Part shown: piece by piece, positions 24,201-36,055 of the stretch | How positions within the stretch are numbered: the first letter of the stretch is position 1 | How the letters are laid out: each line of letters starts with the position of its first letter | Assembly: GCA_035048815.1 (NCBI GenBank) | Contig: JAUCBN010000017.1 | Location: 15,806,936-15,870,935, forward strand | Length of the DNA: 64,000 bases | Origin: Abelmoschus esculentus | Lineage: Eukaryota; Streptophyta; Magnoliopsida; Malvales; Malvaceae | Direction: 5' to 3' | Translations under genes and position numbers: made by a program | Notes under the pieces: generated by a model | The model's database searches: none | The model's input: the letters and a program-made list of their open reading frames with translations, nothing else | What the model was told of the DNA's origin: nothing

Positions 24201-26212
24201 AGGCCAAAGCATGCATTGCACCTTTTCAGGTCTAGATTTTAATGTGCACATCTGATTGCACACATGCACTTGGGAGAAAAACTTTTGGGTCCACCACATT
24301 CCAGCAGACATGAATAGTGCCTCAAACAAGAAATGATTTTTTTCCTGTAGTTTACTGTTTTTGAGTTTTGACAGTCTCTAAGGTTTTCTGTGGATTCAAC
24401 TTCCACATAATGCTTACTTCTGTGGAATTTTGTTTTGTTTTTATTATATGCAGGCACTTCCCAATCGGACAGAAGCTCTTATAATTTCTGCTTGGCCGCA
24501 AACTTCCCTTCCCAGGAATACTAATTTGGTAAAAAGATTTGAAAATTTACAAGCTCTGGTGAGTATATAGATGTGTTCTTTTTCCCCTCTAGGTTTCCCT
24601 CGACTCCATACTAGATACTCTTCAAGCCATAAGTACTAAGGTAAATCAAACACTAATTTCTGATAATTTATGTGCTAGACTCGAGCAATCCGGAATGCTA
24701 GAGCTGAGTACTCTGTTGAACCAGCAAAGCGTATATCTGCTTCAATTGTTGGCAGTGAAGATGTCATTCAGTATATATCTGTAAGTATAGTTTTTTACTT
24801 TAGAGATTGTCTGATTAGCTTTAAAGAAAAATAAATGGCATTGGTTTGTTCTTTTCTTGTTTGAGTCATCGTACAGTGCATTGCGTAAACTTGTAACCAT
24901 ACTACCTCTGGCTGTTGTCAAGTCAGGTGGCAAAAGGAATGGCTTAATGAGCAATGCCAGTGTCTTTAGTATTCATACTCTTAGCATGTTTGCAAATAAA
25001 TGTTGATAGGTTGTAACCTCTTGATGCAGGAAGAGAAGGAGGTTTTGGCTCTTTTATCCAAGCTAGATGTAGACAATATTCATTTCACTGATTCTCCTCC
25101 AGGTATATTTGCTTTTAACCATTTATCCTTTGGTCTTAGGTCAAAGAAATGTTTTACATGTTCATTTCACCTAAAGTACTTGCTATTGATTGACTCTTCT
25201 TTGATATATCAAATGTTGGGCATCTAAACTTATTTATACTTGCAGAGGATGCCAAACAATCAGTTCACCTTGTTGCAAGTGAAGGACTAGAGGCATATCT
25301 TCCCCTTGCTGATATGGTTGATATTTCTGCTGAAGTTGAACGCCTTACCAAGCGCCTATCAAAGATGCAAACAGAGTATGAGGGGCTAAAAGTTCGCCTC
25401 AGCTCCCCTAAAGTATGAACTTCTATTTAGTCATTGTTGTACATGCACTGATATTATGCATTACCTTTGGCACCGTTGTGATAGAATAACAAAGAATGTG
25501 GTTGATGGATCAGTTACAAATAAGATGTAGTGACTTACAACTCATTGACCACGGTGCTTATGCTCCTCAAATATTGCTGAACGGATGAATTAATAAGGAT
25601 AAAAACAGAGCATGGGACTTACAAAACAACACTACTTTGTAGAAGTAGTCAGAGTTTCATGGAGAGAATTCCCAAACATGTTGGTTATGGCATTTTGTTT
25701 ATGATGTGTTGACTTTTGTGGGGGCACATACCCAGAAAACTTGATCAAATCAACTTTAGGGAGAAGCTCAAGCCTAGTCTCTTTGAAATCAAATTAGAAT
25801 GTTGTCAAATTTAGGGAAGTATGTGTGCTAAAGCATTTGAAATGTTTCGTGCACTTCAATATGGCCTTTGAAACCGTATCTCGAGAACTGGTTGTAGATC
25901 ATGTTAAAAATTGCTATGAAAGTTAACTGATGGCTTACTGTTTACTCACACAAGTCTTCATAGGGTGTGTCAACTGATGGCCTGTTTTTTTTTCTCCAAC
26001 AAGCTTCAAATTTTCCTATGCTTATTGATGCCTGCAATTGTTTATAAGTTTCTTACAGTTTCTACAATATGTGTTCTTTGCAGTTCATAGAGAAAGCTCC
26101 TGAGGATATTGTCCGTGGGGTTCAGGAAAAAGCAGCAGAAGCAGAAGAGAAGATTAATCTGACCAAACACCGACTGGATTTCCTCAAATCCACTGTTGTA
26201 CTTTCACAATAG
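12290..26212 (+). CDS. EMB2247: Valine--tRNA ligase, chloroplast/mitochondrial (27 exons, 971 aa)
   Basis: Charges tRNA-Val and hydrolyses misacylated Thr-tRNA. Exons: 12290-12443, 12941-13025, 13956-14082, 14728-14811, 15069-15163, 15426-15517, 15763-15816, 16447-16499, 16596-16663, 17074-17149, 17633-17716, 18851-18999, 19092-19209, 19319-19435, 19797-20017, 21426-21515, 21705-21816, 22408-22518, 22643-22780, 23122-23172, 23293-23405, 23863-24010, 24454-24558, 24679-24780, 25030-25102, 25246-25412, 26084-26212. All junctions are GT-AG and keep frame. The first ~52 residues are rich in Ser, Arg and Phe and nearly free of acidic residues, like an organellar transit peptide. Class I signatures are HMGH (112-115) and KMSKT (596-600). 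TTRPET (279-284) marks the CP1 editing domain. The last ~80 residues form the coiled-coil tRNA-binding arm. Compact organellar type; the symbol follows the Arabidopsis orthologue from memory. Confidence 0.95.
14430..14720. other. Possible LTR-like insertion in ValRS intron 3
   Basis: Part of the intron between 14083 and 14727. Its composition (adenine-rich blocks, 'attacagaggttacagactattta', 'ctcctaggaagcttcaaat') resembles copia-type LTR sequence seen in plant introns. I could not define ends or target duplications, so this is only a suspicion. Confidence 0.2.
17408..17632 (+). repeat. ~111-bp imperfect tandem duplication at the 3' end of ValRS intron 10
   Basis: Two copies of a block with shared words 'tgtcataaggctgtg', 'ggcctacatg', 'agccagcaaaa' and 'gttataacttcacaactct' begin near 17408 and 17519. 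The second copy runs into the splice acceptor used before exon 11 (exon starts 17633). The first copy has 'tttgttt' where the second has 'tttgtgcag', so only the downstream copy supplies an acceptor. Confidence 0.75.
20177..20311 (+). repeat. 67-bp perfect tandem duplication in ValRS intron 15
   Basis: Two adjacent copies start with 'aactgatcgaatgggacta', at 20177 and 20244, and read identically through 'agtctaaaacca'. This is a recent slippage-type duplication within a 1.4-kb intron (20018-21425). Confidence 0.85.
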
Positions 26213-27670
26213 GCTCCAAATCTGGTCATATTTTGTCATAACAAAGCTAGGCATTCTTGTGGGATGATCGACACTGCTTATACATTTATGTCACAACAAA
26301 CTCCTCTTCTACTGTTTCTGCATATTCAACCATTTGAGGACTTGCAGTTTTTCCATTGTTAGACGATATTATACCCGGCAGCAACATATCCGTAGTCTGA
26401 CTGGTTCCAAAATAGACAGCCTCAAAGTTCTGCACAGATCATGCAACTGGCTCGATCGGATCAAAAGGTTAGAAACTTGATCAATCCTTAAATTGAGTGG
26501 AATTGAAATGTTCTAACTATGCTTTCTTTACTTCATCAAAGTAACAGAAGACCTCATTCTACCTTTATCCAGATCATTTTCTTATTTTCGTTGGTTTCTA
26601 TAAACTCACAGACACCTGTTATGTTAAGAGCTAACATCTACACTTGTTTTAGCCTGATTGATGATCTTGTTGTTTTGCCTGCTGAGTTTGGGGTTCCATA
26701 GGTTTAAGTAGAAAAACCAGTTTATGCAATGGATATATCATATATGGAACATGTTATGATAGGGTTATATTTATGAAGAGAAACAAAAAACAACAAAGAT
26801 CTATTTTTTTTATTCGAATAATGAATAAAAAAGTTACAGAAATTACATCCTTTTATAAGCTTAGGATAAGATTTTGGGTACAATAGACTTTAACCAAAAT
26901 TATTATTAATAATTAAATACAACTTAAACACATAATAATTAAAGACAACTGCTCACAGTTTATTGCACTATCATGTTTATTAAATGTGTCTTGATATCAC
27001 ATTGTAATGGAGGATTTGTTAGGTCATGTTGTGTGTTGATTTTTTAATAAATATTTTAGTTTTAGGGTTTATTGATTTAATTTAATATAGTTTATTTTTA
27101 GGATTTTATCAATTTTAAAATTAATTGAATTAAATATTGATTTCATATTTTTTATTTAATTATTTTTATTTTTAAAAATTAAAATTAATAAAATTAAATT
27201 TTAACTATTTTTTAATTTTTATGATTAATTACTTATTAAGATTTTAATTATCTTAAAATTAGATAATTTTCTTTCATGGTTGAATCTTAACTCATTATAT
27301 TCATAAAAGAAAATATTCTATCACATTTCATTATTTTAAAAAAATCCAAGTAATGCTATTGATTCCAATTTCCAATCATAAAAGATTTTGGATCCAAATA
27401 TTTATTTGGACATTACCCAACAATAAATGCTTTTGTCACCAAAACCAAGAAGAAGATATTGTCGGCAGTAAACGTTTTTGTCACCAAATCTTAACTACAT
27501 TATTTTATTTTATTATGATGAATTTGGTTTCTAATATTTATATTTGGTTTAATTTAAAAATGTGTCTAATATATATATATTTTTTATTTATGTATTTAAT
27601 ATTTTTTATTAAAAGTATTGTTTAAAATTTTATTCGGTTAATGTTTTAAAATAATATCATTAAAAAATTA
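26213..27670. other. 3' flank of ValRS and AT-rich intergenic DNA
   Basis: The first ~550 bases have the composition of transcribed sequence and probably include the 3' UTR. From about 26800 the region becomes strongly AT-rich. No ORF in it looks coding. Confidence 0.45.
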
Positions 27671-27928
27671 TTCTTTTCGTTTCAAAAATAATGTCTTTTA
27701 TTGACTTTTTGAAAGTTAAATTTTTTAAACTTTGATTATAATTATATTAAATATTTTAAATAATTAGATTTTATAAATTATATATCTAAAATCTACTTAA
27801 TTAGAAATTTTTAAAATATATTTTTTTTATATTTTTATCAATAATAAATTTTAAATAATCAAGAGTCAAAGTTAAAAAAATTGAACTAAAAAAGTCAATA
27901 AGAGACAATATTTATAGAACAGAAGGAG
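27671..27928. mobile_element. Stowaway-type MITE (~258 bp), TA target site
   Basis: The ends read TTCTTTTCGTTTC on the left and, reverse-complemented, CTCCTTCTGTTC on the right. Both are close to the CTCCCTCCGTTTC terminus of plant Stowaway (Tc1/mariner-derived) elements. Inner words continue the inverted match ('aatgtcttttattgac' against 'gtcaataagagacaat'). TA dinucleotides at 27669-27670 and 27929-27930 fit the TA target duplication. Non-coding. Confidence 0.7.
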
Positions 27929-30433
27929 TATCATTTAATAATAAATTAGCGTATGATTTTTTTTATTTTTAAAAATAAAAATAAAATAAATTAACTTAAA
28001 TGCTATTTTATTTTTTTATTATAAAATAATTGTTAAAATTTTTAAACTTTAAAATCAAAATTGATGATAATACCGTCGTCAATAATCTTGTTAAACCCGT
28101 CATCGTCTTAAGTCATTGTCAATTTTCTTCAATCACCTGTCGTTGGTAATTGATATGAGGAGTTTTAATCTGATGTCAAACAACAAATGCGAAAGGTTCT
28201 TGCTATTCAACATTTAATTATAACTTCTTTTGTTGGTTATCGATAATGAGTGATGGAGAGAAACAAACAATGGTCTTAGGTGACGATAAGATCCAATAAG
28301 ACTATTAATAATGATAATTATATCAATTTTAAGATTTTAGACATAAGACTTTCTTTAAAAAAAAGATTTTTAAGATTTTTTAAATTAATTTTATTTTTAG
28401 TTTATTTATAAAGAAAATAAAATAGACACATGTTAAATTATAATTTAGTGATTAATTTTTTAATGATATTATCTTAAAATATAATAAAATAAAATTTTAA
28501 ACATTTATTTTAATTAAAAAAATATTAAACATTTATCTAAAAAATATACAATAAGTATATATTTTTTAGTTAGGTCAATTTTTTAATAACATTATCTTAA
28601 AATAATAACAGAATAAAACTCTAAACATCTATTTTAATAAAAAATATTAAAATATATATTTATAAAAAATATATAATTTAAACATTTATTTTTAAATTAA
28701 ACTTTTATATACTTTAAAAAGTTTGGCTTCATTTTGTTTTTCTTCCCTTTCGCCGAAGCATTTCGAAGAGTTTCTGCACATTTTGTATGCAAAGTCTGTT
28801 TTCAAAGATGGAGTTGTCACCATTTCTTTCCTTTACCGGAATCTTTAGAAATCTCCGAATATGAGTTTTTTCAGGGACTACTGAAAACCTCATTCATGCT
28901 CGGTGGATTTCATGGTAAGTTAATTGTACCATCATTCTAAATAATCAGTTAATCATTATAATGATTATTAAATTTTATTAAATATAACTTAATTATTGAT
29001 AAACCGTTAATCATAATAATTAACTGTTAAGATACAGTTAACAAATCGTTCGATTATAAGTTAACCTATGACCTATTATAATTTTTTTCGCATGTTCATT
29101 ATTTTTTAAAGAATAACGTAACATTCATAAAAATACTTAAATAAAGATATTTTAATCGCATACATGATAATTAAAAAAATATTTACATAAGTTTTATAGT
29201 ATTTTTAAGTTTAAAAAATTTACGGTACATAATATTATAACAATAGACCATCAAAATTTAATACAATCAAATCACCATCAAAATTTTTAAAGATAAATAT
29301 TTAACTAATATATAATAATCAGAGTTTAAGACATAAAAATTATTATTAAAAATTAAAAAATATATATATTTTAATATATATAAATAATTTAATAACACAA
29401 TTAACTTATAGATTAACAATTAGTCAAAATTTATAACTATAATTATTAATCATTGTTTTTAACGGTTTAATTAATTAACCTATAAAATGTGTCAATCATA
29501 CCGATTAACAATTAATTAAGGTTAATTATTAACACCCGTAATGACTATGGGATAGATAATTTTCATCCTCTATTTTTTATACTTTAAATATTTTTTATAT
29601 TTTGAATTGATAATCTTATTTTATATTTTTAAAAGAATTATAATTTTTATATTTATAATATAATTTTTAATAATTTATTATCTTATCTGCAACATTTCTA
29701 AGACATTTTATAAAAGAACCTTGATTTTTTTTTTTTTTTGTAAATTTTGTAATAAATGTTTAGATCTGATTTTGTGCCTATCCCTATCAACAACCACCTG
29801 TCGTCTTCCACAAGAGAAATACTAGATATAGAGCTTGGCTTACTATAAACTTAAAACTTATGAGCCCTTGATCTCAAGATCTATGTCGTCAGCATTGATC
29901 GGACGGTCATTATTCAGATCTGTGATGCTAATCGGATAAGATTCTAGGGGACCAAGTTAACATATAGAAACAATGAAGGCACAAAATAAGCATAATTAAA
30001 ATTTAAATCAATTAATTAACGGGTTGATTCAAACGATAAATAATTTTATTTTATTTAAGTAAATTTTAAGTTTGAGGCATTACGTATGTAAATTTTTTTT
30101 TTGAAAAAATCATCCACCCAAGTTAAGTGTGTGATGTGGATCGGTTCGAATTAATTAGGACGAGACATTAAAAACCGAAAGAATAATCTATTTTTTAAAA
30201 TCAATCAATTAAATAATAAATAAAATTAAATAAAACTAATAGAGATTAATACAAATGATAACTAATTTGATTCAATTTAAACATGTTTCAGGTTCAAAGC
30301 ATTATGTATATAAAAAATCTTTATATAACGTGGATCGATTCGAATTAATTAATTGAAAAATAATATTTTTTAAATAAAATAGTTTTATATATTAGAACCT
30401 AATTAAAATGAAATAAGATTTGGGAATATTTTA
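27929..30433. other. AT-rich intergenic region
   Basis: About 2.5 kb of very AT-rich DNA with a few less AT-rich islands (28060-28310, 28730-28920, 29760-29960). No gene could be supported. The island at 28734-28916 may be a decayed exon and is listed separately. Confidence 0.5.
28734..28916 (+). pseudogene. Possible decayed gene fragment, unidentified
   Basis: An isolated island of coding-like composition ending in a donor-like 'atggtaagtt'. Different frames give plausible short protein stretches (for example HFEEFLHILYAKSVFKDG), broken by stops, as expected for an eroded exon. I do not recognise the protein. It could also be part of a transposon. Confidence 0.25.
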
Positions 30434-31899
30434 GGGTTAATTACTGTGGTAGTCACGTTTGTTTGCCTCTAGTACAAATTTAGTCACTGATTTTAAAAAT
30501 CAACCAGTATGGTCACGTACATTTTCGGACTGTAAACTTATAGTCACTCTGACGTTAAAAGTCGTGAAGTGTTAACGGATAGATATTTTGTACAATAAAG
30601 AAAAAATAAATTACCTAAATAGACACTAAATAATTATCTTATTTTTATTTTATCTTTAATTTAATCATTAAAATTTAATTTTTTATAATTTATCATCTTT
30701 TTGCATCTTTCCTCTTCTCTGGAGATAGCGCCACCTTTCTCTGCATCTTCACCAACTGCTACTCTACTTTACCCACCTCTGAGTCCATCACGCCTGCATG
30801 GTTCTCCGTTGCTTCAACCTTTTCCACCACCCGCCCTTCACCATCACTCACTCCCGCATCTGTTCCCGCTCAAAACTATAGATTATCTGTTAGTAGAGAA
30901 AAAGTTCGAGAGGCTCTTTTGGCTCTGATTCAGGTTAGTTTACTATTCACTCGCAACGTTCCAAATTAAACTTTGAGAATTCGAATTATGAAAGACCCTA
31001 GACTAGAATTTCAGTTCATGTTTTAAAACCTCGTTTATTCATCAACCCCCCGCATCTAGCATCTAACCAGCATTGCATATGTTTCAGGACAATCAATTCA
31101 TTGACATGGTCCACCGAGCACTGCTAAATGCACATAATTCCTGACCCCCAAGTCGATAATACCGATTTTTATAGATTATTGTTGGCTGTAGTTTTTTTTT
31201 TCTTCTGTCTATTGTTTAGTAGGTTTTGTTTGGAGTTTATACGATTCTAATTTTTTATCTGGTCATTGTAAACCGAGTGCCTCTATATACTTGGTGATTA
31301 TTGTTCATGGGTCAATAAAAACGGGTACAGATTGTATTCGATACCAACTGAAACATTTATTTTGGTATTTAAATATTCATGCCACATTTTCCCGAGTTAT
31401 TTCTCCGAGATCCTGTGGTAATCATTCTTTCGAGCTATTCAACAAAGAAAAGAAAATCTAAAGTTTTTCACAACATTCAACACAACCGGTGAAGATCAGT
31501 CGAAACCAGTGGTTTACAAACTTAGATTTGCTGAAGTGCCTTCCATTCACAACGAGGCCCTGCCAGAATAGTACCAGATGATGATATTACGACATGGATG
31601 TTCATGATCATGATATGTTTAACCTACACAAGAAGATGATAAAATTATAAAAATTTAAATTTTAATGATTAAATTAAAGATAAAATAAAAATAAGATAAT
31701 TATTTAGTGACTATTTAGGTAATTTATCCTTTTTTATTGTGTCAAATCATCTTTATGTTAATCTTTCACGACTTTTAACGTCAAAGTGATCATAAGTTTA
31801 CAGTCCGAAAACGTATGTGACCATACTGGTTGATTTTCAAAATCAGTGACTAAGTTTATACCGGGAGCAAACAAACATGACTTTCGCAATAATTAACCC
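30434..31899. mobile_element. Pack-MULE: non-autonomous Mutator-like element carrying a host gene fragment
   Basis: Long terminal inverted repeats of roughly 270 bp (about 30434-30703 and 31630-31899), starting GGGTTAATTA and ending TAATTAACCC. Both are flanked by a perfect 9-bp target duplication AATATTTTA (30425-30433 and 31900-31908), the hallmark length for Mutator-like elements. The TIRs share ordered blocks such as 'gtcactgattttaaaa' against 'ttttcaaaatcagtgac'. The ~920-bp interior has no transposase. It is GC-richer than the TIRs and holds an exon-intron-exon-3' UTR fragment of a host gene, so it fits the Pack-MULE class. Confidence 0.9.
30722..31144 (+). pseudogene. Captured 3' fragment of an mRNA-decapping enzyme 1 (DCP1)-like gene
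   Basis: Two exon remnants inside the Pack-MULE. The first (to 30933) encodes a Pro-rich stretch ending LLQPFPPP, then after a one-frame slip PSPSLTPASVPAQN and VSREKVREALLALIQ. A GT-AG intron (30934-31087) follows. The second exon encodes DNQFIDMVHRALLNAHNS and stops at 31142-31144. This matches my memory of the plant DCP1 C-terminus (Pro-rich linker plus the short helical trimerisation segment). The retained intron and apparent 3' UTR show DNA-level capture, not retroposition. The frameshift near 30835 and the missing N-terminal EVH1 domain make it non-functional as a decapping activator. The DCP1 assignment comes from memory of the family and should be confirmed. Confidence 0.7.
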
Positions 31900-31908
31900 A
31901 ATATTTTA

Positions 31909-32292
31909 TCGCCTTAAATCCAATTTAAATCGATTAATTAAGTAATAAATAAAATATCCCATTTTTAGATTTATTACTCTTTATCTCTAACCCCAAACGG
32001 ATATGAGAATCCTCTCAGAAACGTAAAACCAGGGATTAAGAAAAATACAAAAATACAATAATCCACGTGTCGGATTTTAAAACACAGTCCTTGTCTGCGC
32101 CTTTTTTCCTTCCTTGTTTGTCCTTTCCTATAAAAACCCGCCGCCTTATATCTCCTCTTGTTTCGTTTTCTCCGATCTCTCTCGCCGTAAACAGTCTTCT
32201 CCGACGAAATATCGTCGTTTTAATATCCTCAAGACTAAACAAGAACGAGCGAACAGTAATTTAATTTTGTTGTTGTTGTTGTATTTTAAATA
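31909..32292 (+). promoter_or_regulatory. Promoter and 5' UTR region of the TMEM214-like gene
   Basis: Between the Pack-MULE and the start codon. It contains 'cctataaaaacc' near 32129, a plausible TATA box about 165 bases before the ATG, followed by a CT-rich leader typical of plant 5' UTRs and a (TTG)n run just before the start codon. 'ccacgtgtcgg' near 32062 is an ABRE/G-box-like core. The Pack-MULE ends only ~390 bases from the ATG. Confidence 0.5.
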
Positions 32293-35200
32293 ATGATGGA
32301 CGAAGATTCAGCTATGATTGAGCAAGTTCTCAGAGAATTAGAAAACGATAACGGAAGAAACAGCGATGTTAATGAATGGAAAACGGTGTCATATTCAAAA
32401 CGGAATCGGAAACCTTCAAAGCCTCCTCCGCAGGGAAGTGTCTCCTTTGATCTTCGCAATGGTGGTGGTGTCTCCTCCGACGTCTTCAGATCGATCGAGA
32501 AGCATTCTGAGGATCGCCGTCGTCGAGCCGCCGAAGCTGTTGCGGCTTATGAAGCAGAGGCGGTGGTCTCTTCTGCTGTCGCTAGCGGTTTGAAGTTTGA
32601 CGAGGAAGATGATAGTGACACAACAGCGGTGGAGAACGGTGAGGTGAAGATTAAAAAGGTGAAGCAGAAGAAGCCGAAAAAACCAAAGGTGACTGTGGCG
32701 GAAGCTGCTTCGAAGATCGACGCCGGTGATCTTAGCGCTTTTCTTATTGATATAACTGTGAGTAATAGTCATTTAAAAAAAACTTGAATTTTACAATTTT
32801 TGTGTATTCGTATTTTGACTGATCTGAATCTGATTCTTACTTTAAAAATAAAAATTCAGAGCTCTTATGAGACGCAGCAAGATATACAATTAATGAGATT
32901 CGCAGATTACTTTGGAAGAGCATTTGCTTCGGTGAGTGCAGCGCAATTCCCTTGGTTAAAGATTTTCAAAGAATCCACCGTTTCGAAATTGGTTGATGTA
33001 AGTTCTGTTTCTTTAATGTTTTGGATAAGTTGATGGTTTCGTCTAGTTATCGTCTGTGCAGTATGACATGCATAGACAGAACTTTTGGTAGCTTAATTTT
33101 GGATTTGATATTTTCATTTTGTTTGGGATAGATTCCGCTTTCAAATGTTCCGGAAGATGTTTATAAGACATCGGTGGATTGGTTGAACCGGCTATCTTTG
33201 GACGCGTTGGTATCTTTTGTGTTATGGTCGCTGGACACCATACTGGCTGACCTTGCTAGTCATCAAGGAACTACTAAGGGATCAAAGAAAGTCCCTCCGC
33301 AAGCACCATCAAAGTCTCTGGTAATTGTTGATATTATTTTTTATGTTCTCTTGGGAAATATTTGCACTTCATCTTTGAGATTGATCTAAAACGGAAAGAT
33401 ATGTTCTTAGTAAAAAAATAATGGAGGCATGCATGTTTATGTATTGTACAAAGCATGAAATTTCCGGACTTGGGCGTTACCTCTTGTATGTTAGTAACTG
33501 GTCAAATTTCTATTTATGTTTCAATGTCTGATGCTAGTAAACCTAAAATGAGATCAATCCACCTGATGGTATTTTCATGTATCTATTTTGTTCTAGAGTG
33601 AACTTAGTATATGTTAGGCTATCATTGTTGGACTAAATGGAATACATTGAAAAATGGATCATGCATTAAATATTTTTCTTTTTTAGATACATATTTATAT
33701 TTTGAAGTATTAGCCATGTCCCAACCAAAATAAAGTTGATGCGACCATGCGAATCCGAAAAAGGAATCAACTTCAGATAGAATTCAGAGACGTCTATATG
33801 TTAGGCTATCATTGTTGGACTAAATTGAATACATTGAAAAATGGATCATGCATTAAATATTTTTCTTTTTTAGATACATATTTATATTTTGAAGTATTAG
33901 TGATGTCCCAACCAAAATAAAGTTGATGCGACCATGTGAATCAGAAAAAGGAATCAACTTCAGATAGAAATTCAGAGACGTCATTTGATATACTATATTG
34001 ATGTTTTCCTCATCTTTGTATATTGTCACATATTTCACGCATTCTGTTGTTGCTACTAGCCTCATAAAGGACTGATTAGATATTTGTAGGGTTGACTGCA
34101 AACTTTCTTTGAAATTAAGGTGAGGTCTCATGACAAAGAATCTCCCCTAAAGTCCAATGGGGGTTGTTTCCTTCTGAAATATGCCTAATTTGGTTCTCTT
34201 CAATACATTTCTGTTTAAGTTATGCGTAATTGATTTCAACTCAAAGCCTATATCTGAATGCTAATCTGCTTTGTTTGAATACTGTTATAGTCTTCTACTG
34301 ATTAATGTTAGCAGCTGTTCGGAGAAGCAGTTTGTGCTTAATTGACTAATCTGGAATTGCAGGTTGCTATGTTTCTGGTTTTATCAATGGCACTGAGAAG
34401 AAAGCCTGATGTTTTGATCAGTTTGGCACCAACATTGAGGGAAGATCCGAAATATCAGGGACAGTATAAACTGCCGATCGTTGTGTGGATGATTGCTCAG
34501 GTGGAAATTGACAACCTTAATGGTATAAAGTTTCTCCATGTACAAATAACTCGTTATTTAATTTGTTTTCGCAGGCCACACAAGGAGATTTAGCTGTGGG
34601 GATGTACATGTGGGTACATGTTCTGCTGCCTATGCTGAGTGGCAAGTCAAGTTGTAATCCTCAGTCTAGAGATTTGATTTTGCAGTTGGTAGAGAGGTGT
34701 GCCGTTTTCTTTTGATAAATTTATTACAGTTTTAAATCTTCGGTCTTTGGCATTTGAGAAATATCTTTACATGTTAAATCTATAGGACTGTAGGAGGCTT
34801 TCTTTATGCCAACACCTCCCTTTTCTCTCCAATTCTTTTGATCATACTTGTTTTATCTGTTGTGATCAGAATAATTTCCTCCCCGAAAGCTCGTCCTATT
34901 TTAGTTAATGGTGCTGTCAGAAAGGGAGATCGACTGGTGCCACCTTCTGCTCTTGATATTTTGATGAGAATAACCTTTCCAGCACCCTCGGCTCGAGTTA
35001 AGGTAGGTTCTCTTTTCATGACTTCTTTCGATTCCATCCTAGGCTTTCCAGAAGTCTTGAGATCTGATTGATTTCTAATCTATTAATAATTTAGGCAACC
35101 GAGAGGTTTGAAGCTATTTATCCTACCCTGAAGGAGGTTGCCCTTGCTGGTTCTCCAGGAAGCAAAGCAATGAAGCAAGTTGCGCAGCAGATACTGAACT

Positions 35201-36055
35201 ATGCTGTAAAAGCTGCCGGAGAAGGTAAAATATATGGCATCAATATAATAAACCAACCTGGATTAAGTGATGCAGGAAATGACCTTGATCCATTCCTACT
35301 CTATTTGATTTTTTGTTTTGCAGGTGTTCCAGAATTATCAAAGGAAGCAAGTGATATTTTTATTTGGTGTTTAACTCAAAATCCTGAGTGTTATAAGCAA
35401 TGGGTGAGCAATTTCTGATCTATCTGAATTTGAACATTTTCATCCCCATACAAATGGGTTTTTCCGGCTACTTATCTTTCTGGTTAATGTTTCCCCAGAT
35501 TTTTTATTGTATTTTCGTTCGTTGGTCTCGACTATTGATATAAGTTTCCTAAATCTTTTGAAACAGGATGTGCTTTATCTCGATAATCTTGAAGCAAGTG
35601 TTGCCATTTTGAGAAAGCTTGCGAATGAATGGAAGGAGCATTCTCTGAAACATTCTACAGTTGATCCATTGAGGGAAACTTTAAAAAGTTTCAGGCTGAA
35701 GGTAAGACATTCTCATAAATTGTGGTTTTCGAACACGACTTCCTTTTGTTTCTGCTCTGTACTCTTGCATGCTTTTATGGTTTTCAACAAATTGGAATCG
35801 AGACTGAATCAACTCCGAACTTCTTCCATATGGTTCTATAAACAGAATGAGAAAGTAGAAGTCGATGAGGATGCATCATTGAAGGAGGCAGACAAGTACT
35901 GCAAGTTGATTTTGGGTCGTTTATCACAAGGACATGGATGCTTGAAAGGTGTGTTATTCGCCTCTATTGCGCTAGTCGCTGGTCTTGCTGTCATGTCCCA
36001 AAATGTCCAACCTTTGAGCTTAGATAAGCTGTCTGCAATCTTCAATCCATCTTAG
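32293..36055 (+). CDS. TMEM214-like protein (DUF2359), 10 exons, 579 aa
   Basis: Plant member of the TMEM214 family. The animal protein sits in the ER membrane; the plant role is unclear. Exons: 32293-32757, 32860-32997, 33132-33320, 34363-34500, 34575-34696, 34870-35002, 35095-35224, 35324-35403, 35567-35701, 35846-36055. All splice sites are GT-AG and frame is kept to the TAG. The N-terminal ~150 residues are charged and low-complexity, with a Lys/Pro block (KKPKKPK). A helical DUF2359 body follows, with DVYKTSVDWLNRLS and a conserved stretch through KLPIVVWMIAQATQGD. One C-terminal transmembrane helix lies near residues 545-560 (GVLFASIALVAGLAVM), consistent with a tail-anchored protein. 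Two Met codons start the ORF; I use the first. Intron 3 (33321-34362) carries a 187-bp tandem duplication. Confidence 0.88.
33612..33984 (+). repeat. 187-bp near-identical tandem duplication in intron 3 of the TMEM214-like gene
   Basis: Two copies beginning 'tgttaggctatcattgttgg' at 33612 and 33799 and ending near 'attcagagacgtc'. Only a few substitutions and a 1-base indel separate them, so the duplication is recent. It is wholly intronic and does not touch the splice sites. Confidence 0.88.

Noticed and set aside
34804..35037. 77-codon minus-strand ORF opposite the TMEM214-like exon 6
   Set aside because: It is the antisense shadow of a coding exon (34870-35002).
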